In this document: in pieces, positions 46,280-56,500 of the stretch
How the letters are laid out: every line of letters starts with the position of its first letter
Numbering within the stretch: position 1 is the stretch's first letter
Source of the DNA: Sphingobium sp.
Lineage (GTDB): Bacteria > Pseudomonadota > Alphaproteobacteria > Sphingomonadales > Sphingomonadaceae
Reading direction: 5' to 3'
Assembly (NCBI GenBank): GCA_003248935.1
Contig: QFQF01000012.1
Location: 62,001-126,000 of the forward strand
DNA length: 64,000 nt
Made by a program: the position numbers and the translations under genes
The notes under the pieces: model-generated
What the model was told of the DNA's origin: nothing
Database searches by the model: none
The model's input: only the letters and a program-made list of their open reading frames with translations

Positions 46280-47152
46280 ATGACGACGACGCCCCCCGCA
46301 AGCTTCATCCTCACCATCGCCTGCAAGGACCGCGTCGGCATCGTCGCGGCGGTAGGGACGGCGCTCGCCGCGATGGATGGCTTCATTCTCGACAGCCAGC
46401 AATATGCCGATCCGGACGCCGATCGCTTTTTCATGCGGGTCGCGTTCCGGGGCGCGGGTCCGGCCTTCCCGGATGACCTGGCGGGGCTGCGCGCCCGTTT
46501 CGCGCCGACCGCCGACGCCTTCGCGCTCGAATGGGACATCGTGCCCGACAGCTATCGCCCCCGTCTGCTGATCGCGGTGTCGAAGGGTGGACATTGCCTG
46601 AACGATCTTCTCCACCGCTGGCGCACCGGCACGCTGCCGGTGGAGATTGCGGGCGTCGTCTCCAACCATGACAGCCTGCGCGCGCTCACAGAATGGCACG
46701 GCATTCCGTTCCACCTGCTGCCCCCGGCCGAAGCGGGGAAGGCGGCGCAGGAGGCGCGGATGCTGGAACTGTTCGAGGCGGCGGCGGCGGACCAGTTGAT
46801 CCTCGCACGCTACATGCAGATCCTCTCCGCCGGCATGGCCCATCGCCTTTCTGGCCGCTGCATCAACATTCATCACAGCTTTTTACCCAGTTTCAAGGGC
46901 GCGCGGCCCTATCAGCGTGCCTACGCACGCGGCGTGAAGCTGATCGGTGCCACTGCCCATTTCGTCACCACCGACCTCGACGAGGGGCCGATCATCGAGC
47001 AGGCGGTGGAGCGCGTCGACCATCGCGCGACGGAGGACGACATGATCCGGATCGGCCGCGACATAGAGGCGCAGGTACTGTCCCGCGCGGTACTCTGGGC
47101 GGCCGAGCGCCGCGTGTTCCTGAGCGGTGCGCGGACCGTCGTCTTCCGATAG
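46280..47152 (+). CDS. purU: Formyltetrahydrofolate deformylase
   Basis: A 290-residue enzyme that hydrolyses 10-formyl-THF to formate and THF, balancing one-carbon supply and purine synthesis. The N-terminal 80 residues are an ACT regulatory domain (FILTIACKDRVGIVAAVGTA). The formyltransferase-like domain carries the catalytic residues in INIHHSFLPSFKGARPYQRA and the Asp in TTDLDEGPIIEQAVE. The length matches the family. It is close behind crtB on the same strand but unrelated in function; shared transcription is likely from the 11-base gap. Confidence 0.95.
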   Translation: MTTTPPASFILTIACKDRVGIVAAVGTALAAMDGFILDSQQYADPDADRFFMRVAFRGAGPAFPDDLAGLRARFAPTADAFALEWDIVPDSYRPRLLIAVSKGGHCLNDLLHRWRTGTLPVEIAGVVSNHDSLRALTEWHGIPFHLLPPAEAGKAAQEARMLELFEAAAADQLILARYMQILSAGMAHRLSGRCINIHHSFLPSFKGARPYQRAYARGVKLIGATAHFVTTDLDEGPIIEQAVERVDHRATEDDMIRIGRDIEAQVLSRAVLWAAERRVFLSGARTVVFR

Positions 47153-47161
47153 GCTGCTGCG

Positions 47162-47953
47162 CTAAATCGGCCCGAGCAGGTCGCGGGCACGGGGCGCCAG
47201 ACGTTCGACCGCCGCCGCGTGAATGCCGGGCGCCGCGCATAATATGCCAAAGGCGGTCGGATTGGGCTGGTTGAACGCGAGCGGGCGCCCCAGCGCGTCG
47301 CTGACGCTGGCGCCCGCCTCCTGCGCGATCAACGCGGCCGCAGCAATATCCCACTCATTGCCCCAGCGTACCGTGGCGACCAGGTCCGCCTCGTCCGCCG
47401 CGACCATCGCCATGCGCAGCGCGATGCTGTTCGGCCGCGCGACCGGGCACAGGTCGCGGTCCACCTTGGGCAGGCTTTCCGCCGGGACGCGCGCGCCGGG
47501 CAGTTCGGTCCGCCCACCGGCATGGATCGCACGCCCGTTGCGGCGCGCACCGGTCCCCGCCTCCGCCACCCAGGTTTCGTTGCGGGCGGGCGCGACAAGC
47601 ACCGCAAGGCGAGGCAGCCCCGCCTCGACCAGCGCCACCGATACCGCCCAGCCGGGCCGCCCGCGCAGATAGTCGCGCGTGCCGTCGATCGGGTCGACCA
47701 CCCATACCCGTTCGCTGTCCAGCCGGTGTGCGCTGTCCACCGTCTCCTCCGACAGCCAGCCCGCATCCGGCGCGATCCCGGCCAGCGCGGCGCGCAGCAT
47801 CCGGTTCACCTCGATATCGGCTTCGCAAACCGGGTGGCCGGGCGTCTTTTCCCACTGGCGCACCTGCGTTTGTCCGCCGGCCCACAGCGTCAGCGCGTGG
47901 TCGGCGGCGGCCGATGCGGCCTCCACCACCTGTCTGGCCGTGACATCACCCAC
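47162..47953 (-). CDS. Inositol-phosphatase-family enzyme, CysQ-like
   Basis: A 263-residue member of the inositol monophosphatase/CysQ superfamily. The two metal-binding motifs are present: GWLSEETVDS supplies the Glu, and WVVDPIDGTRDYLRG holds the Asp-Pro-Ile-Asp-Gly-Thr core; the C-terminal WGNEWDIAAAALIAQEAG supplies the last Asp. CysQ removes the 3'-phosphate of PAP, but an inositol or fructose-bisphosphate role is possible because the sequence lacks features I can use to separate them. It starts with GTG eight bases inside the pmbA stop region, so the two genes are coupled. Confidence 0.88.
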   Translation of the reverse strand: MGDVTARQVVEAASAAADHALTLWAGGQTQVRQWEKTPGHPVCEADIEVNRMLRAALAGIAPDAGWLSEETVDSAHRLDSERVWVVDPIDGTRDYLRGRPGWAVSVALVEAGLPRLAVLVAPARNETWVAEAGTGARRNGRAIHAGGRTELPGARVPAESLPKVDRDLCPVARPNSIALRMAMVAADEADLVATVRWGNEWDIAAAALIAQEAGASVSDALGRPLAFNQPNPTAFGILCAAPGIHAAAVERLAPRARDLLGPI

Positions 47954-49292
47954 CGGCGATGGTCATCCCGTCGATACGGATCGTCGGCACATTGACGGCA
48001 TAGCGGAAATGCAGGTCGTTCGCGGGCACCATTGCGCGGAACATGTCCTTAAGGTTCCCGGCGATCGTGATCTCCGACACGGCATGGGCGACCGCGCCGT
48101 TCTCGATCAGGAAGCCAGACGCCCCCCGGCTGTAGTCGCCGGTGACACCGTTCACGCCCATGCCGATCAGTTCGGTGACGTAGATACCGCGCCTCACGTC
48201 GGCCATCAGGTCGCCGGGCGACACCGTGCCGGGTTCCATATGGACATTGCTCGCCCCCGCGCCCGGCGCGCCACCGCCGCCCCGCGCGGCATGGCCGGTG
48301 GGATCGAGGCCGAGTTGCCGTGCCGACGCGCTGTCGAGCAGCCAACCGGTCAGCACGCCCTTTTCCACCAGCGCCTGCGCCTTCGTCGGCAGCCCCTCCC
48401 CGTCGAACGGGCGGGACCGCAGGCCGCGGGTGCGCAACGGATCGTCAAGGATCGTGACGCTACTGTCGAAGATCGCCTCGCCCAGACTGTCGAGCAGGAA
48501 ACTGGAGCGGCGGGCGATGGCCGGGCCGACGATAGCGCCGATCAGGTGGCCGACCATGCTGGAGCCGATGCGCGGGTCGAAGATGACCGGCATCTGCCCG
48601 CTTTCGATTTTCATGGGATTGAGGCGGGCGACCGCGCGCTGCCCGGCGCGCTGGCCGATCGCCTCGGCATCGTCGAGGTCGGCGATATGGCGGGCGGCGT
48701 GGCTCGCATGGTCGCGCTGCATGCCCGATCCCTCGCCCGCCAGCACGCTGACGAAGGTGGAATGAGAGGTCGCCGCATAGCTGCCCGCGAAACCATGGCT
48801 GGTCGCCAGCGCGATCTGGGTACGGCCGCTCGATGCGCCCGCGCCCTCGCTGTTGGTGATGCCCGGCACGTTGCGGGCGGCGTCCTCGGCGATTTCCGCG
48901 CGCTCGCGCAGCGCCACCGGATCGGGCTCCTCCTCGTCGGCAAGGTCGAGGTTCGCCGGACGCTTGCGCAGCAGCCGCTCCTCGGGCGCCAGACCGGCGA
49001 AGCGATCCTCAGGCGCCTCGCGCGCCATCGCCACCGCCCGCTCGACCAGCGTGTTCAGGCTGGCGGGATTCATGTCGGAGGCGGAGATGCTGGCCGATCG
49101 CTGGCCGACGAAGACGCGCAGGCCGATCTCCTCGCCCTCCGACCGCTCGACATCCTCCAGCGCGCCCAGACGCACCGAAACCTGAGTCGCAGCCTGGCAC
49201 AGATACAGGGCGTCGGCGGCGTCCGCGCCCGCCTTGCGAGCGGCCGCGACCAGGCTTTCGGCGCGGTTCTGCGCTTCGTCTAGGCTGAGCAT
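47946..49292 (-). CDS. pmbA: TldD/PmbA family metallopeptidase subunit
   Basis: A 448-residue protein of the TldD/TldE group, whose heterodimer degrades small peptides and matures microcin-type peptides. It has the family's C-terminal pattern (RGIYVTELIGMGVNGVTGDY, SRGASGFLIENGAVAHAVSE), and the middle shows PVIFDPRIGSSMVGHLIGAI. No HExxxH zinc motif is seen, so it is the PmbA/TldE side rather than TldD. TldD itself is not in the window. A hairpin at 49357-49379 lies between it and nudC on the minus strand. Confidence 0.93.
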   Translation of the reverse strand: MLSLDEAQNRAESLVAAARKAGADAADALYLCQAATQVSVRLGALEDVERSEGEEIGLRVFVGQRSASISASDMNPASLNTLVERAVAMAREAPEDRFAGLAPEERLLRKRPANLDLADEEEPDPVALRERAEIAEDAARNVPGITNSEGAGASSGRTQIALATSHGFAGSYAATSHSTFVSVLAGEGSGMQRDHASHAARHIADLDDAEAIGQRAGQRAVARLNPMKIESGQMPVIFDPRIGSSMVGHLIGAIVGPAIARRSSFLLDSLGEAIFDSSVTILDDPLRTRGLRSRPFDGEGLPTKAQALVEKGVLTGWLLDSASARQLGLDPTGHAARGGGGAPGAGASNVHMEPGTVSPGDLMADVRRGIYVTELIGMGVNGVTGDYSRGASGFLIENGAVAHAVSEITIAGNLKDMFRAMVPANDLHFRYAVNVPTIRIDGMTIAGG

Positions 49293-49356
49293 GGGTGTTG
49301 GGTAGTTCCTGCGACTGTCTTGCTTATGAAGCTTCGGGCCTTACGCCCATGGCGCA

Positions 49357-49379
49357 CGCCGCGCAATGGACGCGCGGCG
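49357..49379 (-). terminator. GC-rich hairpin after nudC
   Basis: CGCCGCGC (49357-49364) pairs perfectly with GCGCGGCG (49372-49379) around a seven-base loop, eight bases past the nudC stop in the direction of transcription. No U-run follows, so it may be a weak terminator or only a 3'-end stabiliser. Confidence 0.4.
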
Positions 49380-49386
49380 CACCGGA

Positions 49387-50289
49387 TCAACGCTGCCCGA
49401 GCCAGTGGAGGAACAGATGATGGGCGACCGCCATCGGCGGCGGCGCGCCGAACGGCGCATCCTCGCCGCCCGCCATCGCGGCGCGCACGGTGTCCGCGTC
49501 CACCCACATCGCCGCCTCGATCTCCGTCTCGTCGATCGTCAGCACGTCGTCGACCGCCCGCGCCATGCAGGCGATCATCAGCGAGGAGGGGAAGGGCCAG
49601 GGCTGGCTCATCACATAGCGGACCTCGGAAACCCTTATTCCCGCCTCCTCCCACAGCTCGCGGGCAACCGCTTCCTCGATCGTCTCGCCCGGCTCGACGA
49701 AGCCCGCGAGTGCGGAAAAGCGGCCCGGCGGCCACGCGTGCTGGCGCCCCACCAGCACGCGCCCGTCATGCTCGGCCAGCATGATCGTCACCGGATCGAC
49801 CCGTGGAAAATGCTCGGCGCCACATTCGACATGCGCGTCCTGCGTGCATTTGCGCGCCCAGCCGCCCTTGTGAACGACCGTACCGCTGCCGCAGGTCGAA
49901 CAGAAGCGGTGACGCGCGTGCCAGTCGACCAGGCTGCGCGCGGTGCCGTAGAGGGCGAGCTGGTCGGCGGTGAGCAGGCCCGCCGCTTCCCATATGCGGG
50001 GTGACGGCCGCCCGGGGGCGGATGCCGCGCCGCTGAGCCGTACGAACAGCGGCCCATCGTCGCCAATGCCGAGCAACAGATGCTCGATCGCTGCGGCGAC
50101 GGCGGGCAGCGGCTCGGTCGCCAGGCGGTCGCCCACGATCACCGGGTCCAGCCCGTCGAGCATCACCCGCCGGGCGCGGGGGTCCGCGAAAGCCCGCGCG
50201 AACTGCTCCGGATCGACGCGGACCTGATCGGCGCGGTCGAGCGTCCCGCCCACGAAGCCGAGGGGCGGCGCCATGTCGTTCGACATCAT
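49387..50289 (-). CDS. nudC: NAD(+) diphosphatase (NADH pyrophosphatase)
   Basis: A 300-residue Nudix enzyme that hydrolyses NADH and removes NAD caps from RNA. The zinc-binding cysteines are in RFCSTCGSG and RKCTQDAHVECGAE. The Nudix box is GFVEPGETIEEAVARELWEE, and the NudC-specific array SQPWPFPSSLM follows. The ATG at 50289 overlaps the mutY stop (ATGA), so the two are coupled; a second ATG follows at 50286. The N-terminal 100 residues are the usual, less conserved NudC domain. Confidence 0.95.
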   Translation of the reverse strand: MMSNDMAPPLGFVGGTLDRADQVRVDPEQFARAFADPRARRVMLDGLDPVIVGDRLATEPLPAVAAAIEHLLLGIGDDGPLFVRLSGAASAPGRPSPRIWEAAGLLTADQLALYGTARSLVDWHARHRFCSTCGSGTVVHKGGWARKCTQDAHVECGAEHFPRVDPVTIMLAEHDGRVLVGRQHAWPPGRFSALAGFVEPGETIEEAVARELWEEAGIRVSEVRYVMSQPWPFPSSLMIACMARAVDDVLTIDETEIEAAMWVDADTVRAAMAGGEDAPFGAPPPMAVAHHLFLHWLGQR

Positions 50290-51374
50290 ATGTCCTCTTG
50301 TTCCATCGCATCCTCGCGGATCGCCTGCGCCACCTTGCCGAACAGGGTGGGGAGGCCCGCCTGCGCGATGCTGTCGAGCGGCCACCATTCCCCCGCCCGA
50401 CCGGTCATGCAATCCCTTTCGACGGCGGCGCGGTGAACCGTGAGGTCGAGGGAAAAATGGGTGAAGACATGGGTGACGGGCGCGGACAGCGTGCGCCACT
50501 GCGCGGCGGCGGGATGGACGGGATCGCCCGCTGCGGCCTCACCCCAGTCCGATGTCGGCATCGCCCGCATGCCGCCGAGCAATCCGCGATCGGGCCGCCG
50601 TTCCAGCCAGACCGCGTCCCCGCTCTCGATCCACCAGACATGGCCTCTACGTTGCGGCCGGGCCTTCTTCGCGGCCTTGACCGGATAGGCGGCGGGATCG
50701 GCGGTGGCGCAGGCATCGCACATGGTCCGCAAGGGGCACAGCGCGCAGGCGGGCTGGCGCGGGGTGCACACGGTCGCGCCCAGATCCATCATCGCCTGCG
50801 CGAAATCTCCGGCGCGTGCGTCGGGCGTGATCGCGTCGGCGGCGGAGCGGATCAGCGGCCGGGCGGCAGGCAGCGGCGTATCGATCGCATGGAGCCGCGC
50901 GACCACCCGCTCGACATTCGCGTCGACCACGACCGCCCGGCGGCCGAAGGCGATCGCCGCGATCGCCGCCGCCGTGTAGGCGCCGACGCCGGGCAAGGCG
51001 AGCAGCCCGGCCTCCTCGTCCGGAAAGCGTCCGTCATGGTCCGCGATCACGGCACGGGCGCAGGCGATGAGGTTGCGCGCCCGGGCGTAATAGCCAAGTC
51101 CCGCCCAGGCCGCCATCAACTCGCCCTCATCGGCGGCGGCCAGCGCGGCGACGTCCGGCCATCGCCCGGTGAACCTGTGGAAATAGGGGATGACGGCGGT
51201 GACCGTCGTCTGCTGGAGCATGATTTCCGACAGCCAGACGCGATAGGGATCGGCGCGGTTGGCGCCGGGCGGCGCGCGCCAGGGCAGCACACGGGCGTGG
51301 CGATCGTAATAGGCGAGGAGGGCGGGCGCGACCGGCTTTTCGACAAAGGCAGGCAGCTTCCTATCGACGGGCAT
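50286..51374 (-). CDS. mutY: A/G-specific adenine glycosylase
   Basis: A 362-residue DNA glycosylase that removes adenine mispaired with 8-oxoguanine. Key motifs are the catalytic Glu segment WLSEIMLQQTTVTAVIPYF, the helix-hairpin-helix LPGVGAYTAAAIAAIAFGRR followed by the catalytic Asp in VVVDANVERV, and the [4Fe-4S] ligands in CTPRQPACALCPLRTMC (C-x6-C-x2-C-x5-C). A C-terminal NUDIX-like recognition domain follows. Its cluster depends on the suf operon. It is divergent from the DUF721 gene, with 26 bases between the starts. Confidence 0.96.
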   Translation of the reverse strand: MPVDRKLPAFVEKPVAPALLAYYDRHARVLPWRAPPGANRADPYRVWLSEIMLQQTTVTAVIPYFHRFTGRWPDVAALAAADEGELMAAWAGLGYYARARNLIACARAVIADHDGRFPDEEAGLLALPGVGAYTAAAIAAIAFGRRAVVVDANVERVVARLHAIDTPLPAARPLIRSAADAITPDARAGDFAQAMMDLGATVCTPRQPACALCPLRTMCDACATADPAAYPVKAAKKARPQRRGHVWWIESGDAVWLERRPDRGLLGGMRAMPTSDWGEAAAGDPVHPAAAQWRTLSAPVTHVFTHFSLDLTVHRAAVERDCMTGRAGEWWPLDSIAQAGLPTLFGKVAQAIREDAMEQEDI

Positions 51375-51400
51375 GGCCGCCCTATGCCATTAACCGGACG

Positions 51401-51952
51401 ATGACGGAACGGCCCAAGAAGAGCAGCAAGGCGAAAAGCGCAGCGGAGGCGACGACCGCTGCGGACAGGCCTCGTGTGGGCGGCAGCCGCGCGATCGCAG
51501 ACCTGATGCCCGACATCGGCCGTGCCGCCTTCCGCAAGTTCGGTTTCGTCCAGTCCAGCATCGTCACCCGCTGGGGGGAGATCGTCGGCGCGAAATATGC
51601 GGGCGTCTCCGCCCCCGAATCGATTCGCTTTCCCGTCGGGGAGAAGGCGGGCGGCACGCTGAACCTGATCGTTGCCAGCGGCTTCGCGCCGATGCTCCAG
51701 CATGTGATGCCGGAGATCATCGAACGGGTGAACCGCTTCTTCGGCTATCGCGCCGTGGCGAAGGTGGCGATCCGGCAGGGCGAACTGCCGGTCGTGCGCG
51801 CCGAACGCGCGCCGCCGCCCCGCAACCTGCGGCCGGTGCCGGTCGAACTGGGCGATTCGCTGCGCGACATCGGCGATCCGGAACTGCGCACCGTTCTTGA
51901 ATCGCTGGCACAGGGCCTTGCCAATTCCAGCGGACTGCCCAAGATCGGCTGA
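51401..51952 (+). CDS. DUF721 protein (DciA-like)
   Basis: A 183-residue protein with a basic, flexible N-terminus (TERPKKSSKAKSAAEATTAA) and a DUF721 domain (VQSSIVTRWGEIVGAKYAG, then LNLIVASGFAPMLQHVMPEI). DUF721 proteins include DciA, which loads the replicative helicase DnaB in bacteria lacking DnaC. The basic tail could bind DNA. It starts a run that continues with two thiol-redox proteins and smc. The DciA label rests on the family match. Confidence 0.85.
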   Translation: MTERPKKSSKAKSAAEATTAADRPRVGGSRAIADLMPDIGRAAFRKFGFVQSSIVTRWGEIVGAKYAGVSAPESIRFPVGEKAGGTLNLIVASGFAPMLQHVMPEIIERVNRFFGYRAVAKVAIRQGELPVVRAERAPPPRNLRPVPVELGDSLRDIGDPELRTVLESLAQGLANSSGLPKIG

Positions 51953-51981
51953 GACACCCTTCCCCGACCCCGCACCGCCTT

Positions 51982-52677
51982 ATGCAGAAAAGCGCACACG
52001 CCATGACCATCCGCGCCCTTGCCATCGGTTTCGCCCTCGTCACTCTGCCCTTTGCCGCGCTCGCCGCCGGCAAGACCGACTGGACCAGCCACATCGGCGT
52101 ATCCGACATGGGCGGTTTCCAGATGGGCAACCCCGCCGCACCGACGAAGGTGATCGAATATGTGAGCTATACGTGCAGCCACTGCGCCCATTTCGTCGCG
52201 GAAGGCACCGGACCGCTGGCCACCGGCTGGGTGAAACCGGGGAAGGTCAGCATCGAGGTGCGCAACGCCGTGCGTGACAAATACGACCTGACCGCTGCCC
52301 TGCTCGCCCGCTGCGGGGGCAAGGCCCGCTTCTGGGGTAATCACGAGGCGCTGTTCGCGAACCAGGAGGCGTGGATGCAGCAGCTGATGTCCTATGACAC
52401 GCAGCCGGGCAAACCGGCCGAGCAGGTGCCCGCGATGCAGGACATCGCCGCCAAGACCGGCCTCGTCACCCTGATGGGCAAGCGCGGCTTCACCCCGGCA
52501 CAGGTCAACGCCTGCATCGCCGACCCCGCCGCGCTCAAGCAGGTGCTGGCGATGACGGAAAGCGCATGGAAGACCGTGGGCATCACCGGCACCCCGTCCT
52601 TCACCATCAACGGCAAGCTGATCGAGCCGCACGACTGGGACGGGCTGAAGGCCGCATTGCCCGCCCTTCCCAAGTAA
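51982..52677 (+). CDS. DsbA-like thiol:disulfide protein (first copy)
   Basis: A 231-residue thioredoxin-fold protein. The signal peptide ends in ALAAGKTDW after a hydrophobic core (ALAIGFALVTLPFAALAA). The active site is CSHC in YVSYTCSHCAHFVAEG, and the cis-proline loop is TGTPSFTINGK. It is exported to the periplasm and should act on disulfides. Neither candidate start, 51982 or the ATG at 52003, has a clear ribosome-binding site; the first was kept because the frame is open. A second, related gene follows 42 bases later. No DsbB is nearby. Confidence 0.88.
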   Translation: MQKSAHAMTIRALAIGFALVTLPFAALAAGKTDWTSHIGVSDMGGFQMGNPAAPTKVIEYVSYTCSHCAHFVAEGTGPLATGWVKPGKVSIEVRNAVRDKYDLTAALLARCGGKARFWGNHEALFANQEAWMQQLMSYDTQPGKPAEQVPAMQDIAAKTGLVTLMGKRGFTPAQVNACIADPAALKQVLAMTESAWKTVGITGTPSFTINGKLIEPHDWDGLKAALPALPK

Positions 52678-52719
52678 ACTACAGCACCAGCGACGATTTC
52701 CCCGAAGGCAAAGACAGAC

Positions 52720-53460
52720 ATGAAACCCATCATCGGCATTGCGCTCGCCGCGCTCATCCTTCCCCTCGCCGCCTGCGGCAGCAAGGAGGGCGGCAACGCC
52801 TCCGCTCCGTCCGGCGCACCGGTCGCCGCCGTGCCCGCGCCCGCCGGCACCACATGGGCCGACACGGTCGACCAGACGCCCGAGGGCGGATACCGCATGG
52901 GCAATCCCGGTGCGCCGATCAAGGTGACGGAATTCGCCTCCTACACCTGCAGCCATTGCCGCGACTTCGCCGCCGAATCGAGCGAGGAGCTGCGCGCGCT
53001 GGTGAACAGCGGAAAGGTGAGCTACGAGCTGCGCAACTATGTCCGCGATCCCATCGACATGACCATGTCGCTGCTGGTCCGCTGCGGCGGCAAGGACATC
53101 TTCTTCCCGATGTCGGAACAGTTCTTCTCCTATCAGGAGGAGATGTTCAAGAAGGTGCAAGGCGCTGGCGACGCCGCCTACCAGTCGGCGATGGCCGCCC
53201 CGCCCGCGCAGCGCTTCGAGAAGCTTGCGGAGCTGACCGGCCTCGTCGAGTTCGCCAAGCAGCGCGGCATTTCCGAAGGTCAGGCGAAGCAGTGCCTTGC
53301 CGACACGGCGGAACCGGAGAAGCTGGCCAAGGACGTGCAGGCCGCGACCACCCAGTACAACATCACCGGCACGCCGACGCTGCTGATCAACGGCTCCGTG
53401 GTGGAAAACGTCACCACCTGGCCGCAGATGCGCACGAAGCTCAAGGAAGCAGGCGCCTGA
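52720..53460 (+). CDS. DsbA-like thiol:disulfide lipoprotein (second copy)
   Basis: A 246-residue thioredoxin-fold protein with a lipoprotein signal (IGIALAALILPLAACGSKEGG, lipobox Leu-Ala-Ala-Cys; the lipidated Cys is at about residue 20). The active site is again CSHC in ASYTCSHCRDFAAES, and the cis-proline loop is TGTPTLLINGS. It is clearly a relative of the gene just upstream, sharing the order of motifs, so a tandem duplication is likely. One copy is free in the periplasm and this one is membrane-tethered. It is followed by smc after 56 bases. Confidence 0.9.
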   Translation: MKPIIGIALAALILPLAACGSKEGGNASAPSGAPVAAVPAPAGTTWADTVDQTPEGGYRMGNPGAPIKVTEFASYTCSHCRDFAAESSEELRALVNSGKVSYELRNYVRDPIDMTMSLLVRCGGKDIFFPMSEQFFSYQEEMFKKVQGAGDAAYQSAMAAPPAQRFEKLAELTGLVEFAKQRGISEGQAKQCLADTAEPEKLAKDVQAATTQYNITGTPTLLINGSVVENVTTWPQMRTKLKEAGA

Positions 53461-53516
53461 TTGGCCCGGGGCGCGTTCCATAGCGCCCGGCGCCTGCTGC
53501 CCGACGGAGGTCGGTC

Positions 53517-56500
53517 ATGCAGATAAGGCGCATGAAGCTGTCCGGCTTCAAGAGCTTCGTCGATCCCACGGAGCTGCGGATCGAACCCGGCCTCACCGGC
53601 ATCGTCGGGCCGAACGGCTGCGGCAAGTCGAACCTCCTCGAAGCCATTCGCTGGGTCATGGGCGAATCGAGCGCCAAGTCGATGCGCGGCGGCGGCATGG
53701 AGGATGTGATCTTCGCGGGGACCGCCACCCGGCCGCAGCGCGACTTCGCCGAGGTGTCGCTGCTGACCATACAGGAACAGGGCGAGCTGTTTCCCTCCGT
53801 CGAGGTCGGCGGCGACGGCGAGCTTGAGGTGATGCGCCGTATCGAGCGCGGCGCGGGCAGCGCCTATCGTGCCAATGGCCGCGACGTGCGGGCAAAGGAC
53901 GTCGCCCTGATCTTCGCGGACGCCGCGACCGGCGCGCACAGCCCCGCGCTCGTCAGCCAGGGCAAGATCGCGGCCGTCATCGCCGCCCGGCCGCAGGAGC
54001 GCCGCGCCATGCTGGAGGAGGCGGCGGGCATCGCCGGGCTCCACGTCCGCCGCAAGGACGCCGAGCAGAAACTGCGTGCGACCGAGGCGAACCTCGCCCG
54101 CCTCGACGACATATTGGGCGACATGGATACGCGCATCGCCGCCCTGCGCCGGCAGGCGAAGGCGGCGGAGCGCTACACGCGCCTGTCCGAACAGATCCGC
54201 GTGGCGGAGGCGCGCACGATCTTCGCCCGCTGGCGGGAGGCTGCGGCCGCGGCCGACGCCGCCCGCGCCGAGGCAAAGGCCGCCGAGCAGACCGTGATCG
54301 ATGCGCGCGAAGGACAGGAGGCGGCGGCCGCCCATGTCCGCGCCGCCGTGGACGCGCTGGCGCAGGCGCGCGCGTTGGCGCAGGCGGCACGCGACGCCGC
54401 GAACGAGGCCGGCCATCGCCTGACCGCACTCAGTGCCGAGCGCGCCGCCGCCGACCAGCGTCTCGCCGACCTCGCGTCGCAGGCGGACCGGCTGGCCGAA
54501 GATCGCGCCCGTGAGGGTTCACTCGCCAACGACGCGGCAGAGGCGATCGACCGTCTCGGCACCGAAGCGGCTACGCTGAAGGCCAGGATCGCGGAGACCG
54601 AGGCGATGCGCCCCGCCTTCGCCCAGCGGCTGGCGACAGCCGAAAGCGCGGCGCGCGATGCCGAGGTCGACCTGGCCCGCGCCATGGCGCGGCAGGCGAG
54701 CGAACAGGCGGAACTGCGTGTCGCGGAGGCAGCGCTCGCGGCTGCACGCACGCGGATGGAACGGGTAGGACGCGATCATGCACGGCTGGAGAGCGAGCGC
54801 GCGGCGTTACCCGCCCTCGCCCCGCTGGAAGAGAAGCGGGCGGCGGCGCTCGCGGCGAAGGACAAGGCGGAAACCGACCGCGCCGTGGCTGAGACGGCGA
54901 TCTCCGACGCGGAGGCCGCACGGCAGGCGGCGGCTGACGCCCGCGCGACGGCCGAGTCGGCGCTCTCCGCTGCAAAGGCAGAACTGGCGGCGCTCGATTC
55001 GGAGCGGGCGGCCCTCACCCGCGCGATCGATGCGGGGGCATCCAGAGGGGCCGGGCGGGCGCTCGACCGGTTGAAGGCCGCGCCGGGCTACGAGCGCGCG
55101 CTCGCCGCCGCGCTCGGCGACGATCTGGAGGCGACGGTCGGACAGGAGGGCAAGCGCCGCTGGTCCGGCGCCGCACGGCACGACGCAGATCCGCCCCTGC
55201 CCGAGGGGTGCCAGCGCCTTGCCGACCATGTGACCGCGCCGCCGGAACTTGACCGCCGCCTGTCGCAGATCGCCGTGGCGGACAGTGATACCGGCCAGCC
55301 GCTCGCCGTCGGTCAGCGGCTGGTGACGCGCGACGGCCTGCTGCGTCGCTGGGATGGCTATGTCGCGATCGAGGGCGGCGCGGCGGCGGCCGAGCGCCTG
55401 ATCCGCATGAACCGGCTGGAGGCGATCGAGGCCGCGCGCCCGGCACTGGCTCAGGCGGTCGAGGCCGGGCAGGCGACACTGGAACAAGCCGACACCGCCG
55501 GACGGGAGGCCGCCGCGCGCCTCGCCTCCGCCCGCGCTGCGCTCGCCGACGCCGACCAGCGGCTGCGCGCCGCGCTGCGCCAGGGCGACGAAGTCGCGGT
55601 CGCGATCGAGCGCGTGTCGGAACGCGCCGCCGCTCTGGACGCCCGCCTGCTCGAAGCCGCGCGCGAAGTGGAGATGGCGGGCTCGGAACACGAGACGGCG
55701 CAAGCCGCCCGCGCGGCGATACCCGACGGCAGCGAGGTCCGCGCCGAGGTCGCCGCCCTCACCCAGGCGAGCGAGAAGGCACGCTCTGCCGTCGGCCATG
55801 TTCAGGCCGAACAGGCGCTCGCCGATCGCACGCTCGCCGCCGACCGGGAACGAATGGCCGCCGCCGACGCGGAGGCGCGCAGCTGGCGCGGCCGGGCCGG
55901 GGAAGCCGCCAAGCGGATCGCCGCCATGGCCGGCCGGGCCGAGACGATCGCGGCCGAGCGCGCAGCCGTCGCAGGAAAGCCGGAGGCGCTGGACACGGAG
56001 ATCGCGGCCCTGCGCGAAAGCAACGCCACTCTGGCACAGGCCGCGAGCGACGCGCAGGCAGGCGAGCGCGCGGCAGAGCAAGCGTTGCGCGCCAACGAGG
56101 CGTCAGCCAACGCCGCCGCCGAAGCACTTGCCCGCGCACGCGAGAACCGCGCCTCGCTTGCGGCCCGCGCCGACGCCGCCGACGAACGCCGGGTCGAGGC
56201 CGGGCGCCTGTCCGGCGAGCGCTTCGAATGCCCGCCGCCGGTCCTGCCCGAACGTCTGGGCTTCGCCAGCGCGGAAATCCGCATCGCCCAGACCGAGCAG
56301 GCGGAGTTCGAGCGCCTGACGGCCGAGCGCGAACGCATCGGCCCGGTCAATCTCGTCGCCGCGCAGGAACTGGCGGAATTGGAAGCCGAGCAGGAGAAGA
56401 GCCGTACCGAAAGCGAGGAACTGACCCAGGCGATCCACCGCCTGCGCGGGTCTATCGGCAGCCTGAACCGCGAGGGCCGACAGCGCCTGCTCGCCGCGTT

